12,557 nucleotides of DNA, from contig JAGGWO010000216.1 of assembly GCA_021157485.1 (NCBI GenBank), forward strand, positions 1 to 12,557, written 5' to 3'. The translations under genes were made by a program, and so were the position numbers. This stretch comes from Sulfurimonas sp. (GTDB lineage Bacteria > Campylobacterota > Campylobacteria > Campylobacterales > Sulfurimonadaceae). Of the stretch, positions 5,774 through 12,557 are shown in pieces. The first letter of the stretch is position 1. Each line of letters opens with the position of its first letter. A model generated the notes under the pieces. That model worked only from the letters and a program-made list of their open reading frames with translations, ran no database searches and had not been told where the DNA came from.

Positions 5774-7087
5774 ATGAGTAATAAACTTCACATAGTCTCT
5801 CTTGGATGTACTAAAAACCTTGTTGATACAGAAGTAATGATGGGTAAACTTCAGAACTTTGAACTTACAGATGAGAGCCAAGATGCAGATGTAATTATCG
5901 TAAACACTTGTGGTTTTATTGATGCAGCAAAAGAAGAGTCTGTAAATACAGTTCTATCTCTGCATGAAGCGAGAAAAGAAGATAGCATTTTAGTAATGGC
6001 TGGGTGCCTAAGTGAAAGATATAAAGATGATTTAGCAGTGCAAATTCCAGAAGTTGATATATTTACTGGTGTTGGTGACTATGACCATATCGATGAGCTT
6101 TTGATAGAAAAAAAGAGTAGGTTCTCTGAAGAGGTTTATTTAATCGATGGTGCTGAGCGTGTTGTTACTGGTTCAACTTACCACGCTTATATTAAACTCT
6201 CAGAGGGTTGTAACCAAACTTGTAGTTTTTGTGCTATTCCATCTTTTAAAGGTAAGCTAAACTCTCGTAACCTAGACTCTATAGCTGCAGAAGTTGAAGG
6301 TCTTGTTAAAAAAGGGTATTTTGATTTCTCTTTTGTATCTCAAGATTCCAGTTCTTATCTACGTGATCAAAATGTAACAGATGGTCTCTCACTTTTAATT
6401 CAGAGAATTGAACTTATAGAGGATGTGAAATCTGCTCGTATTTTATACCTTTATCCATCAACTACAACTATTTCACTTCTTAAAAATATAGCAAAAAGTG
6501 AAATCTTTCATAACTACTTTGATATGCCTATTCAGCATATTAACGATGAGATGTTGCGTTTAATGAAACGTGGTTTCGGCAAAGATAAAACTATGGAGCT
6601 TTTAGATTTCATGCGAAATCTACCAAACTCATTTGTCCGAACAAGTTTTATAGTTGGACATCCAAATGAAACGCAGGAGATGTTTGATGAAATGTGTGAA
6701 TTTGCTGCTTCTTTTGGCTTTGACAGAATCAATGTATTTTCATACTCTGATGAAGAGACTACTCCAGCATATGATATGAGTGAAAAAATTTCAGATGAAA
6801 TTATTGCTGAGCGTGCACAAATTCTTGGTGATATTGTTGCCGAAGGTACAAAAAAATCTCTACAAGCTGAAGTTGGCAGAGATATTGAGCTTATTATTGA
6901 TGGCGAAAGTGATGAGCATGAGTTTCTTCTGAGTGCTAGAAAAACCATCTGGGCGCCTGAAATTGATGGTGAGATATATGTAAATGACAGAACAAAAGAT
7001 GAAGATTTAGAGTTTGGAAAAATCTATAAAGCCAAAGTTACTGAGTTAGTTGGAAATATCTTAACTGCCACTGTGGACAATGCTTAA
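5774..7087 (+). CDS. rimO: Ribosomal protein S12 methylthiotransferase
   Basis: 437 residues, the full RimO length. This cytoplasmic radical-SAM enzyme adds a methylthio group to the beta carbon of a conserved aspartate of ribosomal protein S12. Domains in order: the N-terminal methylthiotransferase domain with cluster ligands C12 (SLGCTKN), C46 (VNTCGF) and C78 (MAGCLSER); the radical-SAM core with C146-x3-C150-x2-C153 (SEGCNQTCSFCAIPSFKGK); and a C-terminal TRAM domain from about residue 370. The IPSFKG after the cysteines and the overall start (KLHIVSLGCTKNLVDTE) separate RimO from MiaB, a paralogue of which lies at the right end of this window. The promoter TATAAT is at 5741-5746. The last 8 bases overlap tilS, suggesting translational coupling. 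Confidence 0.97.
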   Translation: MSNKLHIVSLGCTKNLVDTEVMMGKLQNFELTDESQDADVIIVNTCGFIDAAKEESVNTVLSLHEARKEDSILVMAGCLSERYKDDLAVQIPEVDIFTGVGDYDHIDELLIEKKSRFSEEVYLIDGAERVVTGSTYHAYIKLSEGCNQTCSFCAIPSFKGKLNSRNLDSIAAEVEGLVKKGYFDFSFVSQDSSSYLRDQNVTDGLSLLIQRIELIEDVKSARILYLYPSTTTISLLKNIAKSEIFHNYFDMPIQHINDEMLRLMKRGFGKDKTMELLDFMRNLPNSFVRTSFIVGHPNETQEMFDEMCEFAASFGFDRINVFSYSDEETTPAYDMSEKISDEIIAERAQILGDIVAEGTKKSLQAEVGRDIELIIDGESDEHEFLLSARKTIWAPEIDGEIYVNDRTKDEDLEFGKIYKAKVTELVGNILTATVDNA

Positions 7088-8072
7088 AAACTCCTCTTTA
7101 GAAAAACTTCGAGGTGCTAAAAATATACTTGCGTTTTCTGCAGGTGTAGACTCTAGCGCTCTCTTTTTCATTCTTCTTCGTAATAAAATTAACTTTGATA
7201 TAGCAATTGTAAACTATAACACACGAAAGCAGAGTCAACAAGAAGTTGAGTACGCAAAAGAACTGGCTGAGACTTACAATCTAAAATGCCATACTCTTGA
7301 CGTTGACAAAATAGATAAAAATTTTGAAGCAGATGCAAGAAAAATAAGATATGACTTTTTTGAAGAACTTATCAATGAATACAGTTACGAGAACCTTATA
7401 ACTGCGCATCATCTCGGTGATAGATTTGAGTGGATGTTGATGCAGTTTTGTAAAGGTGCAGGTTGTGCAGAACTAGCTGGTATGCAAGAAGTTAGCAAAA
7501 GAGACGACTACATACTTCTTCGCCCTCTTTTGCATCTAGATAAACAAGAACTTCTCAGCTTTTTAAAAGAAAATAAAATAAAATATTTTGAAGATGAAAG
7601 TAACTTAGACGAAGAGATTAAACGCAACTCATTTAGACATAACTACTCTTCCCCTCTTTTAAAAAAGTATCTTAGTGGAATTAAAAAAAGTTTTGAGTAT
7701 TTAGATGAAGATAGAGCTTCTTTAATTAAAGATATAGATCTGCAGACTCTTGGAGAATTTGCATACTTTAAAAGTTCACAGAATACCAGAAGTGATATAT
7801 TTGCAATTGATAAATATCTAAAATCACAAAATCATATGTTAAGTGCTAGCGAAAGAGAACTTTTAAAGAGTGAAAAGACTATAGTTACGGGAAGAAAGTT
7901 TGTTATTAATCAAGAGCACGAATTCGTTTTTATAGCTCCGTTTGTTAAAACTCAAAAGTTATCAAAAGAGTTTAAAGAGAAGATGAGACTCTTAAAGGTC
8001 GAGCCAAAATTAAGAGGTTATCTATTTGAAAATGAAGATGCCCTAAAGCTAATTACTGAGCTACTTTCTTAG
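7080..8072 (+). CDS. tilS: tRNA(Ile)-lysidine synthetase
   Basis: 330 residues. This cytoplasmic enzyme converts C34 of the tRNA-Ile with anticodon CAU to lysidine using ATP and lysine, so that it reads AUA. The N-terminal PP-loop is FSAGVDSS (19-26), with Ala where most relatives have the second Gly of SGGxDS. Also visible are AHHLGDRFEWMLMQF (109-123), the RPLLHLDKQELLSFL stretch, and the tRNA-specific EDESNLDEEIKRNSFRH (171-187). It is about 100 residues shorter than the E. coli protein, lacking most C-terminal domains, as in related Campylobacterota. The ATG overlaps the rimO end by 8 bases. The last 20 bases overlap the convergent gene on the other strand, so there is no room for a terminator between them. 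Confidence 0.93.
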   Translation: MLKNSSLEKLRGAKNILAFSAGVDSSALFFILLRNKINFDIAIVNYNTRKQSQQEVEYAKELAETYNLKCHTLDVDKIDKNFEADARKIRYDFFEELINEYSYENLITAHHLGDRFEWMLMQFCKGAGCAELAGMQEVSKRDDYILLRPLLHLDKQELLSFLKENKIKYFEDESNLDEEIKRNSFRHNYSSPLLKKYLSGIKKSFEYLDEDRASLIKDIDLQTLGEFAYFKSSQNTRSDIFAIDKYLKSQNHMLSASERELLKSEKTIVTGRKFVINQEHEFVFIAPFVKTQKLSKEFKEKMRLLKVEPKLRGYLFENEDALKLITELLS

Positions 8073-8604
8073 TACTGTTTCTATCATTATTTACAGAGTA
8101 AACTTTCATTGTAAAACTTGATTTTATCATCTCTGAATTACGTTTAAAGTTGATTGGGAACTCAACTGATATAATCCAATCGCTCTTATTTACAGCATCT
8201 AAAAACTCATAAAAACTTTTCGGTGAACTTATCTCAGAAGTTGTATTTACCTCATATGCAATAAATTCATCATCATCGCTCACTTTTGAAAGTTCAGAAA
8301 GTGTTAGCGCTGAAAAATAATTTCTATGTTGTTTTTGAAATCTATAGGGATCAAAAGTAGCATCAAACGCAGTAATAATATTTCTATTTTCACTTTGAAG
8401 TTCTTTAAGTCTAGCCTCCACATCATCATGGAAGTTTTGATATCTTCTAAACTCTTTAGACTCTTTTTTCAACTCTATTCTGTCTTTTCTATACTCTTTT
8501 CCCCCAGGAATCAGTACTGCAAATGAAAATAGAAGTACAAAAATAAGAAAAAATGTCAACATGCTAAGAAGATATATATGCTGACGGGAAATATTAATTT
8601 TCAC
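8053..8604 (-). CDS. PilO/GspM-like inner-membrane protein (putative)
   Basis: 183 residues: a short cytoplasmic N-terminus (MKINISRQH), one transmembrane helix (about 11-33), a charged coiled coil (about 36-75, KEYRKDRIELKKESKEFRRY onwards) and a periplasmic alpha/beta domain. The part SPKSFYEFLDAVNKSDWIISVEFPINFKRN followed by a strand SSFTMKVYSV is the beta-alpha-beta pattern of the PilO ferredoxin-like fold (the 'helix, then x-W-I/V-strand' layout). It is the third member of a trio, overlapping the PilN-like gene by 11 bases, exactly the order pilM-pilN-pilO. Such proteins form the periplasmic side of the assembly platform of type IV pili, type II secretion or transformation machines. Primary sequence identity to named PilO is low by eye, so the call rests on topology, fold pattern and gene order. 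Confidence 0.6.
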   Translation of the reverse strand: MKINISRQHIYLLSMLTFFLIFVLLFSFAVLIPGGKEYRKDRIELKKESKEFRRYQNFHDDVEARLKELQSENRNIITAFDATFDPYRFQKQHRNYFSALTLSELSKVSDDDEFIAYEVNTTSEISSPKSFYEFLDAVNKSDWIISVEFPINFKRNSEMIKSSFTMKVYSVNNDRNSTKKVAQ

Positions 8605-9133
8605 TATCTATCTCCTGAGAGAAATTTATCTCTTCATCAATATAGTTTGTTGACACAAAACGCAGCCAACCGTTTTCTGCTGGATAAAAACTGCTATATG
8701 TTCTATGAAATATAGAACGTAGTGGTGCTTGAAGCATGAAGTTATAAATATCTTTGTTTGGAGTAACCCCATAAAGAATTAGCCCATTCTCTAAAAGATT
8801 TGCCTCGGAGAGTGTTATACGTTGTGGAACCAAATCAAAAAGATTTGCTATTGAGTCTTTTAGAACTGTATTTTGAGTCTGAACTTTTTGAGCTAAAAGA
8901 TTCTCTTTTTCAATAAAAGTAATCTGCTCTTTCATTTCTTCAATATTAATACTTAGTTCTGATTGTACCGCTGTTAACTCATCCATATCTGATAAAAAAC
9001 TATAATCTTTAAAGAGTAAGAATAGATATGTAATAAATAACATACCAAGAGTAATAGAGAAAAATGTCAATAGTAGTTGTACTTCGGCAGTAAAAACACT
9101 TTTTTTGCGAGGTGTTATATAGCTATATTTCAT
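8594..9133 (-). CDS. PilN-like inner-membrane protein (putative)
   Basis: 179 residues. A basic N-terminus (MKYSYITPRKKSVF) is followed by one transmembrane helix (about 18-42), a coiled coil (about 48-95) and a C-terminal domain. The stretch LKDSIANLFDLVPQRITLSEANLLENGLILYGVTPNKDIYNFMLQAPL (about 91-138) follows the PilN/GspL fold pattern: 'L..L...VP..I.L..........L.L.G.......I..F...L'. PilN bridges the cytoplasmic PilM and the periplasmic PilO in type IV pilus and type II secretion platforms. The gene overlaps the PilM-like gene by 4 bases (ATGA) and the PilO-like gene by 11, so the three are made together. The usual short PilN N-terminal motif that binds PilM is not recognisable, which may fit the diverged PilM-like partner. 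The call is by fold pattern and order. Confidence 0.6.
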   Translation of the reverse strand: MKYSYITPRKKSVFTAEVQLLLTFFSITLGMLFITYLFLLFKDYSFLSDMDELTAVQSELSINIEEMKEQITFIEKENLLAQKVQTQNTVLKDSIANLFDLVPQRITLSEANLLENGLILYGVTPNKDIYNFMLQAPLRSIFHRTYSSFYPAENGWLRFVSTNYIDEEINFSQEIDSEN

Positions 9134-10143
9134 AAACCAACCTCACTGCGTGCAAGTTCTGAGACTTCAGCACCAAGCTCTAGATGTCTAACATATACAC
9201 TCAAAAACATCTCCTCTTCAAGGTAGCGTTTAAGATCACTTGAGATTCCTACACCATCGGCAATATATACATTTTCTATAAATTCACTCTCATATTTTTC
9301 ATCTTTATAGAAGTGATTCATAGAGCTTTGAATAAGTGAAAATCTTTGATAGTCTTCATTAAAACCTGTATCTTCATTTTCAGCTATCTCATCACTCTCT
9401 TCATGATAAAACTCCTCTTCAACATCTTTATTGTCAGAAAATTCATCTATCTCTTCTAAAGAGTCAAGGTCCTCTATATCACTAAAGTCATCCAATGAGT
9501 CATCAGCATCCATAACATCGATATCTTCTAAGTCTATCCCTTCATCTAGGTCTAACTCTTCATCTGAATCATCCATTAGTAAGTCATCACTCTCAGTGAT
9601 TTTTTCCATATCTAAATGTTGAGCAAAAAGTAGTTGGGAATTATCAAATACGCACAAAGAGAGGAAGCCTTCTTGAACTAAGATATACATTGCATGATGA
9701 GAATCAACTTTGTCTTTAAAAAAGTTTGCAAGAATAGAAAATGGTGAAAACACAAAATCCACACCTATATCCTGATATCTTCTCTCTATGTCATATAGGT
9801 CAGATTTTGACGTATAGTATGCCCATTTTTTATCTTGACACTTATACTCACTCGCACTTACATCATAATAATATGAGAGTCTATTTTTTGAACATGTTGG
9901 AATTGCACCCTGGGACTCTGACGTATCTAGTACAGAGGTATATGAAAATGGTGACTCCCTTGTGTAAGAGGTAATGAATTCTAACATATCTTCACTCATC
10001 TTTGTAGTGGAAAAACTATCTTCAGCATTATCTATTACGCCTTTTTTTGAGCATAATTCTATATACACATCAGTTGTAGAGTTTTTAACAACAATATTAA
10101 CAAATACTTTGAGATATAAGGATTCGAAAAATTTACCCAGCAT
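9130..10143 (-). CDS. Divergent PilM/GspL-cytoplasmic-domain-like protein with acidic insertion (putative)
   Basis: 337 residues, no signal peptide and no membrane helix, therefore cytoplasmic. Residues 150-177 (AMYILVQEGFLSLCVFDNSQ then LLFAQHLD) look like the 'phosphate-2' beta hairpin of PilM/GspL actin-like proteins, and 287-320 (FIENVYIADGVGISSDLKRY then LEEEMFLSVYVRHL) like their C-terminal 'adenosine' motif, strand-GG-helix-strand, with the usual GG replaced by DG. Between them, about 183-264, lies an extremely Asp/Glu-rich stretch not found in normal PilM. The N-terminal nucleotide site (D-x-G) of true PilM is not seen, so ATP binding may be lost. The ATG overlaps the stop of the Xer gene as TAATG, and the end overlaps the PilN-like gene by 4 bases. 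Function is inferred: a cytoplasmic scaffold for the PilN/PilO-like pair. Confidence 0.55.
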   Translation of the reverse strand: MLGKFFESLYLKVFVNIVVKNSTTDVYIELCSKKGVIDNAEDSFSTTKMSEDMLEFITSYTRESPFSYTSVLDTSESQGAIPTCSKNRLSYYYDVSASEYKCQDKKWAYYTSKSDLYDIERRYQDIGVDFVFSPFSILANFFKDKVDSHHAMYILVQEGFLSLCVFDNSQLLFAQHLDMEKITESDDLLMDDSDEELDLDEGIDLEDIDVMDADDSLDDFSDIEDLDSLEEIDEFSDNKDVEEEFYHEESDEIAENEDTGFNEDYQRFSLIQSSMNHFYKDEKYESEFIENVYIADGVGISSDLKRYLEEEMFLSVYVRHLELGAEVSELARSEVGL

Positions 10144-10979
10144 TAATCATCCAGTCCACAGAGTGGATGTGCTTTATTGTAATTTTGTTGTTTCAATGCA
10201 CTGCCTAATTTAGTATATATTTGTGTTGTAGCCATAGATGAGTGACCTAACAACTCACTAACATCGACAATTGGAGCCCCACCGTTTAATAGTGAAGTCG
10301 CATATGAGTGTCGAAGCTGGTGAGGTGTTACCTTAATGCCAACTTTTCTAAAGACTTTAGTAACGATATATCTTAGACTATTTTCGCTTAATTTTTCGCC
10401 TTTTTTTTCAAAAAGGAATTTTTTCAACACAAAAACACCCAAATACTCATCTAAAATCTTCTTTGTTGAGTTTATTAGTGGCAGGTCTCTCTGCTTGTTT
10501 CCCTTACCTAAAATACGAACCCATTCATCTGTTATGTCATTCAGCTCTAATGATGAAAGTTCTGAGACACGAACCCCTAATGTATAAAGCATGATTATAA
10601 TTAATTTCTCTTGTGTATCAGCATACTCAAGAGCCTCTAAAATATGCTGATGGGAGATTGGTTTGGGTAGTGTTTTAGCAACCTTTACACTATCATCTGA
10701 CTTTAAAACAGAGTTTATCCCATTATCATTAAGATACTCTACAAAACCTCTTATGGCACTTAATTTTTTTGAAATAGTTTTTGCGTTTAAGTGAGCTATT
10801 TTTATACGATAAGGCATTAAATTTATGACAGTTTGAGAATCTTCTTCGATTATTTCCACATATGAGAAAGCCTCTTTAATAGACTCATCATAACTTTTTA
10901 TTGTAAGGTCAGAGTAGCCTCGAAATTTTTCCAGTGATTCTAAGTAATCTACTCTTTGTTTATCTATTAACTTTTTCAA
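10143..10979 (-). CDS. Xer-type tyrosine recombinase
   Basis: A site-specific recombinase of about 278 residues, XerC/XerD size, shorter than the about 355-residue XerH of Campylobacter and Helicobacter. The N-terminal SAM-like core-binding domain (GYSDLTIKSYDESIKEAF) and the catalytic domain are complete. Counting from a GTG at 11045, the residues are R159 (LGVRVSEL), K181 (LGKGNKQRDLPL), H242 and R245 (HQLRHSYA), H268 (LLGHSS) and nucleophile Y277 (TQIYTKL). Start choice: the GTG at 11045 would overlap the previous gene by 86 bases and add 22 residues without family resemblance. The TTG at 10977-10979 has GAG eight bases upstream, leaves a 20-base overlap and begins where XerC/D homologues begin; TTG at 10989-10991 is an alternative. 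Likely role is chromosome dimer resolution at a dif site not in this window, or another integration/excision reaction. Confidence 0.88.
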   Translation of the reverse strand: MKKLIDKQRVDYLESLEKFRGYSDLTIKSYDESIKEAFSYVEIIEEDSQTVINLMPYRIKIAHLNAKTISKKLSAIRGFVEYLNDNGINSVLKSDDSVKVAKTLPKPISHQHILEALEYADTQEKLIIIMLYTLGVRVSELSSLELNDITDEWVRILGKGNKQRDLPLINSTKKILDEYLGVFVLKKFLFEKKGEKLSENSLRYIVTKVFRKVGIKVTPHQLRHSYATSLLNGGAPIVDVSELLGHSSMATTQIYTKLGSALKQQNYNKAHPLCGLDD

Positions 10980-11415
10980 GTAGTTGCTCAAAGTTTTTAT
11001 GGTGTGTGGCTGCTTCTTTAACCAAATCTGTATCTGTAATAACACTTGGAGCTAACTTTGCATATGAATCAATAACAATTTCACTCATGATTTTTATTTT
11101 TGCTTTGTCGGTGTCTGTAATAGATTCATGCTTTGCAATTTCATTTATTTTAACCATGTACTCTTTAGCCATATCAATATACTTAACATATCTTAATGAT
11201 GTCTTTGACTGAGCCATAACTGTAGATGCCATGCGATTATAAACATCTAGACTAAATGCTTCATTTGCTAGAGTGTAGGCTTCATTATACTCACCCATCT
11301 CATAGTAATACTTTGCTTGGATAGATTTTTGGTACGATGGATTAATCAAAAAGTAACCACCCATTATAAAGAGTAAGGAAATAGCTATAACCGGAAGTAC
11401 AATTTTACTGTTCAT
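10960..11415 (-). CDS. Small membrane-anchored TPR-like protein, unknown function
   Basis: 151 residues. There is one N-terminal transmembrane helix or uncleaved signal anchor (IVLPVIAISLLFIMGGYFLI, about 5-24), then an all-helical, presumably periplasmic part. Residues about 31-62 (QAKYYYEMGEYNEAYTLANE and on to AFSLDVYNRMAS) fit a TPR pair: 'A..yy..g.y..A...a..a...d'. The rest is helical and lysine-rich, ending in a coiled-coil-like EQLLEKVNR. It overlaps the acyltransferase gene by 11 bases and the Xer gene by 20 (with the chosen start), in the middle of the operon. TPR proteins of this size often serve as adaptors for pilus or envelope assemblies (PilF/PilW-like), but there is no lipobox, so that remains a guess. 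Confidence 0.75.
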   Translation of the reverse strand: MNSKIVLPVIAISLLFIMGGYFLINPSYQKSIQAKYYYEMGEYNEAYTLANEAFSLDVYNRMASTVMAQSKTSLRYVKYIDMAKEYMVKINEIAKHESITDTDKAKIKIMSEIVIDSYAKLAPSVITDTDLVKEAATHHKNFEQLLEKVNR

Positions 11416-12031
11416 GCTTTAATAACCCCTCTTTTAATAGTGTTCGTGCTTCTTCAAATTCCATGTCACTAATATCTATTAAATCACTAATATAATAGTT
11501 AATTGTACCAAAAGGTTTTGGAATTATAAATTTGTCCCAAGAATTCATTTCCCAATAAGAGCTTGGTTTAATTTCTACTAACAATACTTTGGTCTTAGTT
11601 TTTTGAGCAAGTATAATTAGTCCATCTCCTACAATTTCATGTCTAGGTCCCTTGGGGCCATCAGGAGTGATACCAATGTCGTTACCAGTTTTAAGTTCTT
11701 TTAAACATAAGATAAGAGCTTTTGCTCCACCTCTTGTACTTGAACCTCTGATACTACCAATTGAAAAGTATCTCATTATACTAGCGATGATATCACCATC
11801 AAAGTGCTCTGATATTAAAGCTTTTACTCTTGGTTTTTTTCTGAAATATTTGTAGGAATATTGAAACATTAAAAGATCGTTATGCCAACAAGAGATTATT
11901 ATGGGTTCATCTCCAATTGAATCTGGAGCATGAAATTTATTTCTATTTGTGAAGTATAAAAATTTAATTAACAGCGAACCGAGGAAAGGCACTGCTATTA
12001 GAGCAAAAGCTCGAGAAATTTTTTTAAGCAA
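11405..12031 (-). CDS. DUF374 lysophospholipid acyltransferase-like protein
   Basis: 208 residues of the DUF374 family, related to the LPLAT glycerolipid and lipid A acyltransferases. An N-terminal hydrophobic stretch (about 8-26, [19 protein letters not shown]) would hold it at the inner membrane. The active-site-like block is [11 protein letters not shown] with H50 and D52 close together, instead of the classical H-x4-D, as usual for DUF374. Then follow [12 protein letters not shown] (73-83), [12 protein letters not shown] (94-105) and [11 protein letters not shown] (120-130), the last being the family signature that corresponds to the acyl-acceptor phosphate-binding motif. Likely substrate is an envelope lipid or lipid A precursor (some Campylobacterota rely on such members), but the sequence does not prove which. 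It overlaps miaB by 8 bases and the TPR-like gene by 11. Confidence 0.9.
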   Translation of the reverse strand: MLKKISRAFALIAVPFLGSLLIKFLYFTNRNKFHAPDSIGDEPIIISCWHNDLLMFQYSYKYFRKKPRVKALISEHFDGDIIASIMRYFSIGSIRGSSTRGGAKALILCLKELKTGNDIGITPDGPKGPRHEIVGDGLIILAQKTKTKVLLVEIKPSSYWEMNSWDKFIIPKPFGTINYYISDLIDISDMEFEEARTLLKEGLLKHEQ

Positions 12032-12557
12032 TTATCTCGCCTGTTAAAATTGTTCTACCAAAAGAAGTGATTTTAACATCTCTAAATTGACCTAGAAGTT
12101 CTTCAGAGCCTTTGACCTTTATTAAGATATTATTATCACTTCTTCCTGCTACATAGTTATCTTTGTTGAGTGCTTCAAAGTAAACGCGATAAGTGTTTCC
12201 AACTTGTGCAGCATTTTTCTCATCTATAATTTCATTGTTAAGAGATTGTAAAAAACTGAGTCTTTCAGAACCAATCTCATCATCAACTATATTTGTAAAA
12301 TGCTCCGCTTCAGTCTCTGGACGAGGAGAGTATTTAAAAGAGAAAATCTGGTCAAACTTGACCTTCTTCATAATATCTATAGTTTCAGCAAAATCTTCAT
12401 CACTTTCACCTGGAAACGCAACAATAATATCTGTACTTATTGTTGCTTCAGGGCATTCTGAACGCAGTTTCTCTACACGGTTAATAAACCACTCTTTTGT
12501 ATAACCACGTTTCATATCTTTTAAAATTTTAGTTGAACCACTCTGTAATGGCATATG
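12024..12557 (-). CDS. miaB: tRNA-2-methylthio-N6-dimethylallyladenosine synthase, C-terminal part (5' end outside window)
   Basis: C-terminal about 177 residues of the radical-SAM methylthiotransferase that adds a methylthio group to i6A37 of tRNAs reading UNN codons. The frame is open to the window edge (...[20 protein letters not shown]), so the ATG at 12554 is internal. Visible are the core-domain motif LQSGS with MKRGYT, the [17 protein letters not shown] segment that marks MiaB (RimO has SFIVGHPNET in the same place, see 5774-7087), and a C-terminal TRAM domain (about the last 65 residues, [10 protein letters not shown]... [10 protein letters not shown]). It is the most upstream gene visible of the seven-gene overlapping minus-strand unit, overlapping the DUF374 gene by 8 bases. 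The promoter lies beyond the window. Confidence 0.95.
   Translation of the reverse strand, partial: HMPLQSGSTKILKDMKRGYTKEWFINRVEKLRSECPEATISTDIIVAFPGESDEDFAETIDIMKKVKFDQIFSFKYSPRPETEAEHFTNIVDDEIGSERLSFLQSLNNEIIDEKNAAQVGNTYRVYFEALNKDNYVAGRSDNNILIKVKGSEELLGQFRDVKITSFGRTILTGEIIA

Noticed and set aside
6532..6948. Minus-strand ORF of 138 codons inside rimO
   Set aside because: Antisense shadow of a confidently assigned gene, with a Ser/Ile-rich composition that reflects reversed Glu/Asp/Asn codons.
9431..9622. Plus-strand serine-rich ORF
   Set aside because: Ser-rich translation is what the reverse complement of the Asp/Glu-rich segment of the PilM-like gene gives; no start signals.
10980..11045. 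GTG at 11045 as the Xer start
   Set aside because: It would overlap the previous gene by 86 bases and add residues not matching Xer N-termini; TTG at 10979 fits better.
1..12557. CRISPR arrays, insertion sequences, phage genes, riboswitches
   Set aside because: No regularly spaced repeats, transposase or phage motifs, or recognisable riboswitch cores were seen; the Xer protein has chromosomal-type features and no flanking attachment repeats were found.

Overview
The window is AT-rich, tightly packed chromosomal DNA that reads as a member of the Campylobacterota (formerly Epsilonproteobacteria), most likely a Sulfurimonas-like chemolithotroph. Reasons: the C. jejuni-type sigma70 promoter architecture (T-rich periodic upstream region plus a -10 box, no classical -35) in front of the tRNA gene; a short TilS with a changed PP-loop; the order miaB - DUF374 acyltransferase - small membrane protein on one strand; and ATP-dependent PEP carboxykinase with many overlapping genes. 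The genus is inference from protein style and gene order. No database search was possible.

Left part (1-3184): the 3' end of uvrB and a DedA-family membrane gene on +, each followed directly by a copy of a short palindromic repeat; then pckA on -, converging on dedA across a GC-richer gap; then a tRNA-Val(GAC) on + with a clear promoter.

Middle (3185-5725): a 360-base stretch without an intact gene, holding a decayed ORF interrupted by one in-frame TGA whose C-terminal half resembles the end of a small class I c-type cytochrome. After it come, on -, a two-gene unit (outer-membrane beta-barrel protein and small exported protein, both uncharacterised) and a HI0933/YhiN-type FAD oxidoreductase. 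A short divergent promoter region leads to rimO and tilS on +, which overlap by 8 bases (5774-8072).

Right part (8053-12557, all on -): seven genes with every junction overlapping, read as one long operon: miaB (5' end outside the window), DUF374 lysophospholipid acyltransferase-like protein, a small TPR-like membrane protein, an Xer-type tyrosine recombinase with all catalytic residues, and three genes that I read as a strongly diverged PilM/PilN/PilO (GspL/GspM-like) inner-membrane assembly platform. The PilM-like protein carries an approximately 80-residue, extremely acidic insertion. The Xer recombinase fused by translational coupling (TAATG) to a pilus-platform-like trio is the most interesting part of the window; Campylobacterota use type II secretion/type IV pilus-like parts for natural transformation, so a role in DNA uptake or secretion is a reasonable but unproven inference.

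No CRISPR array, insertion sequence, rRNA or phage module was seen.
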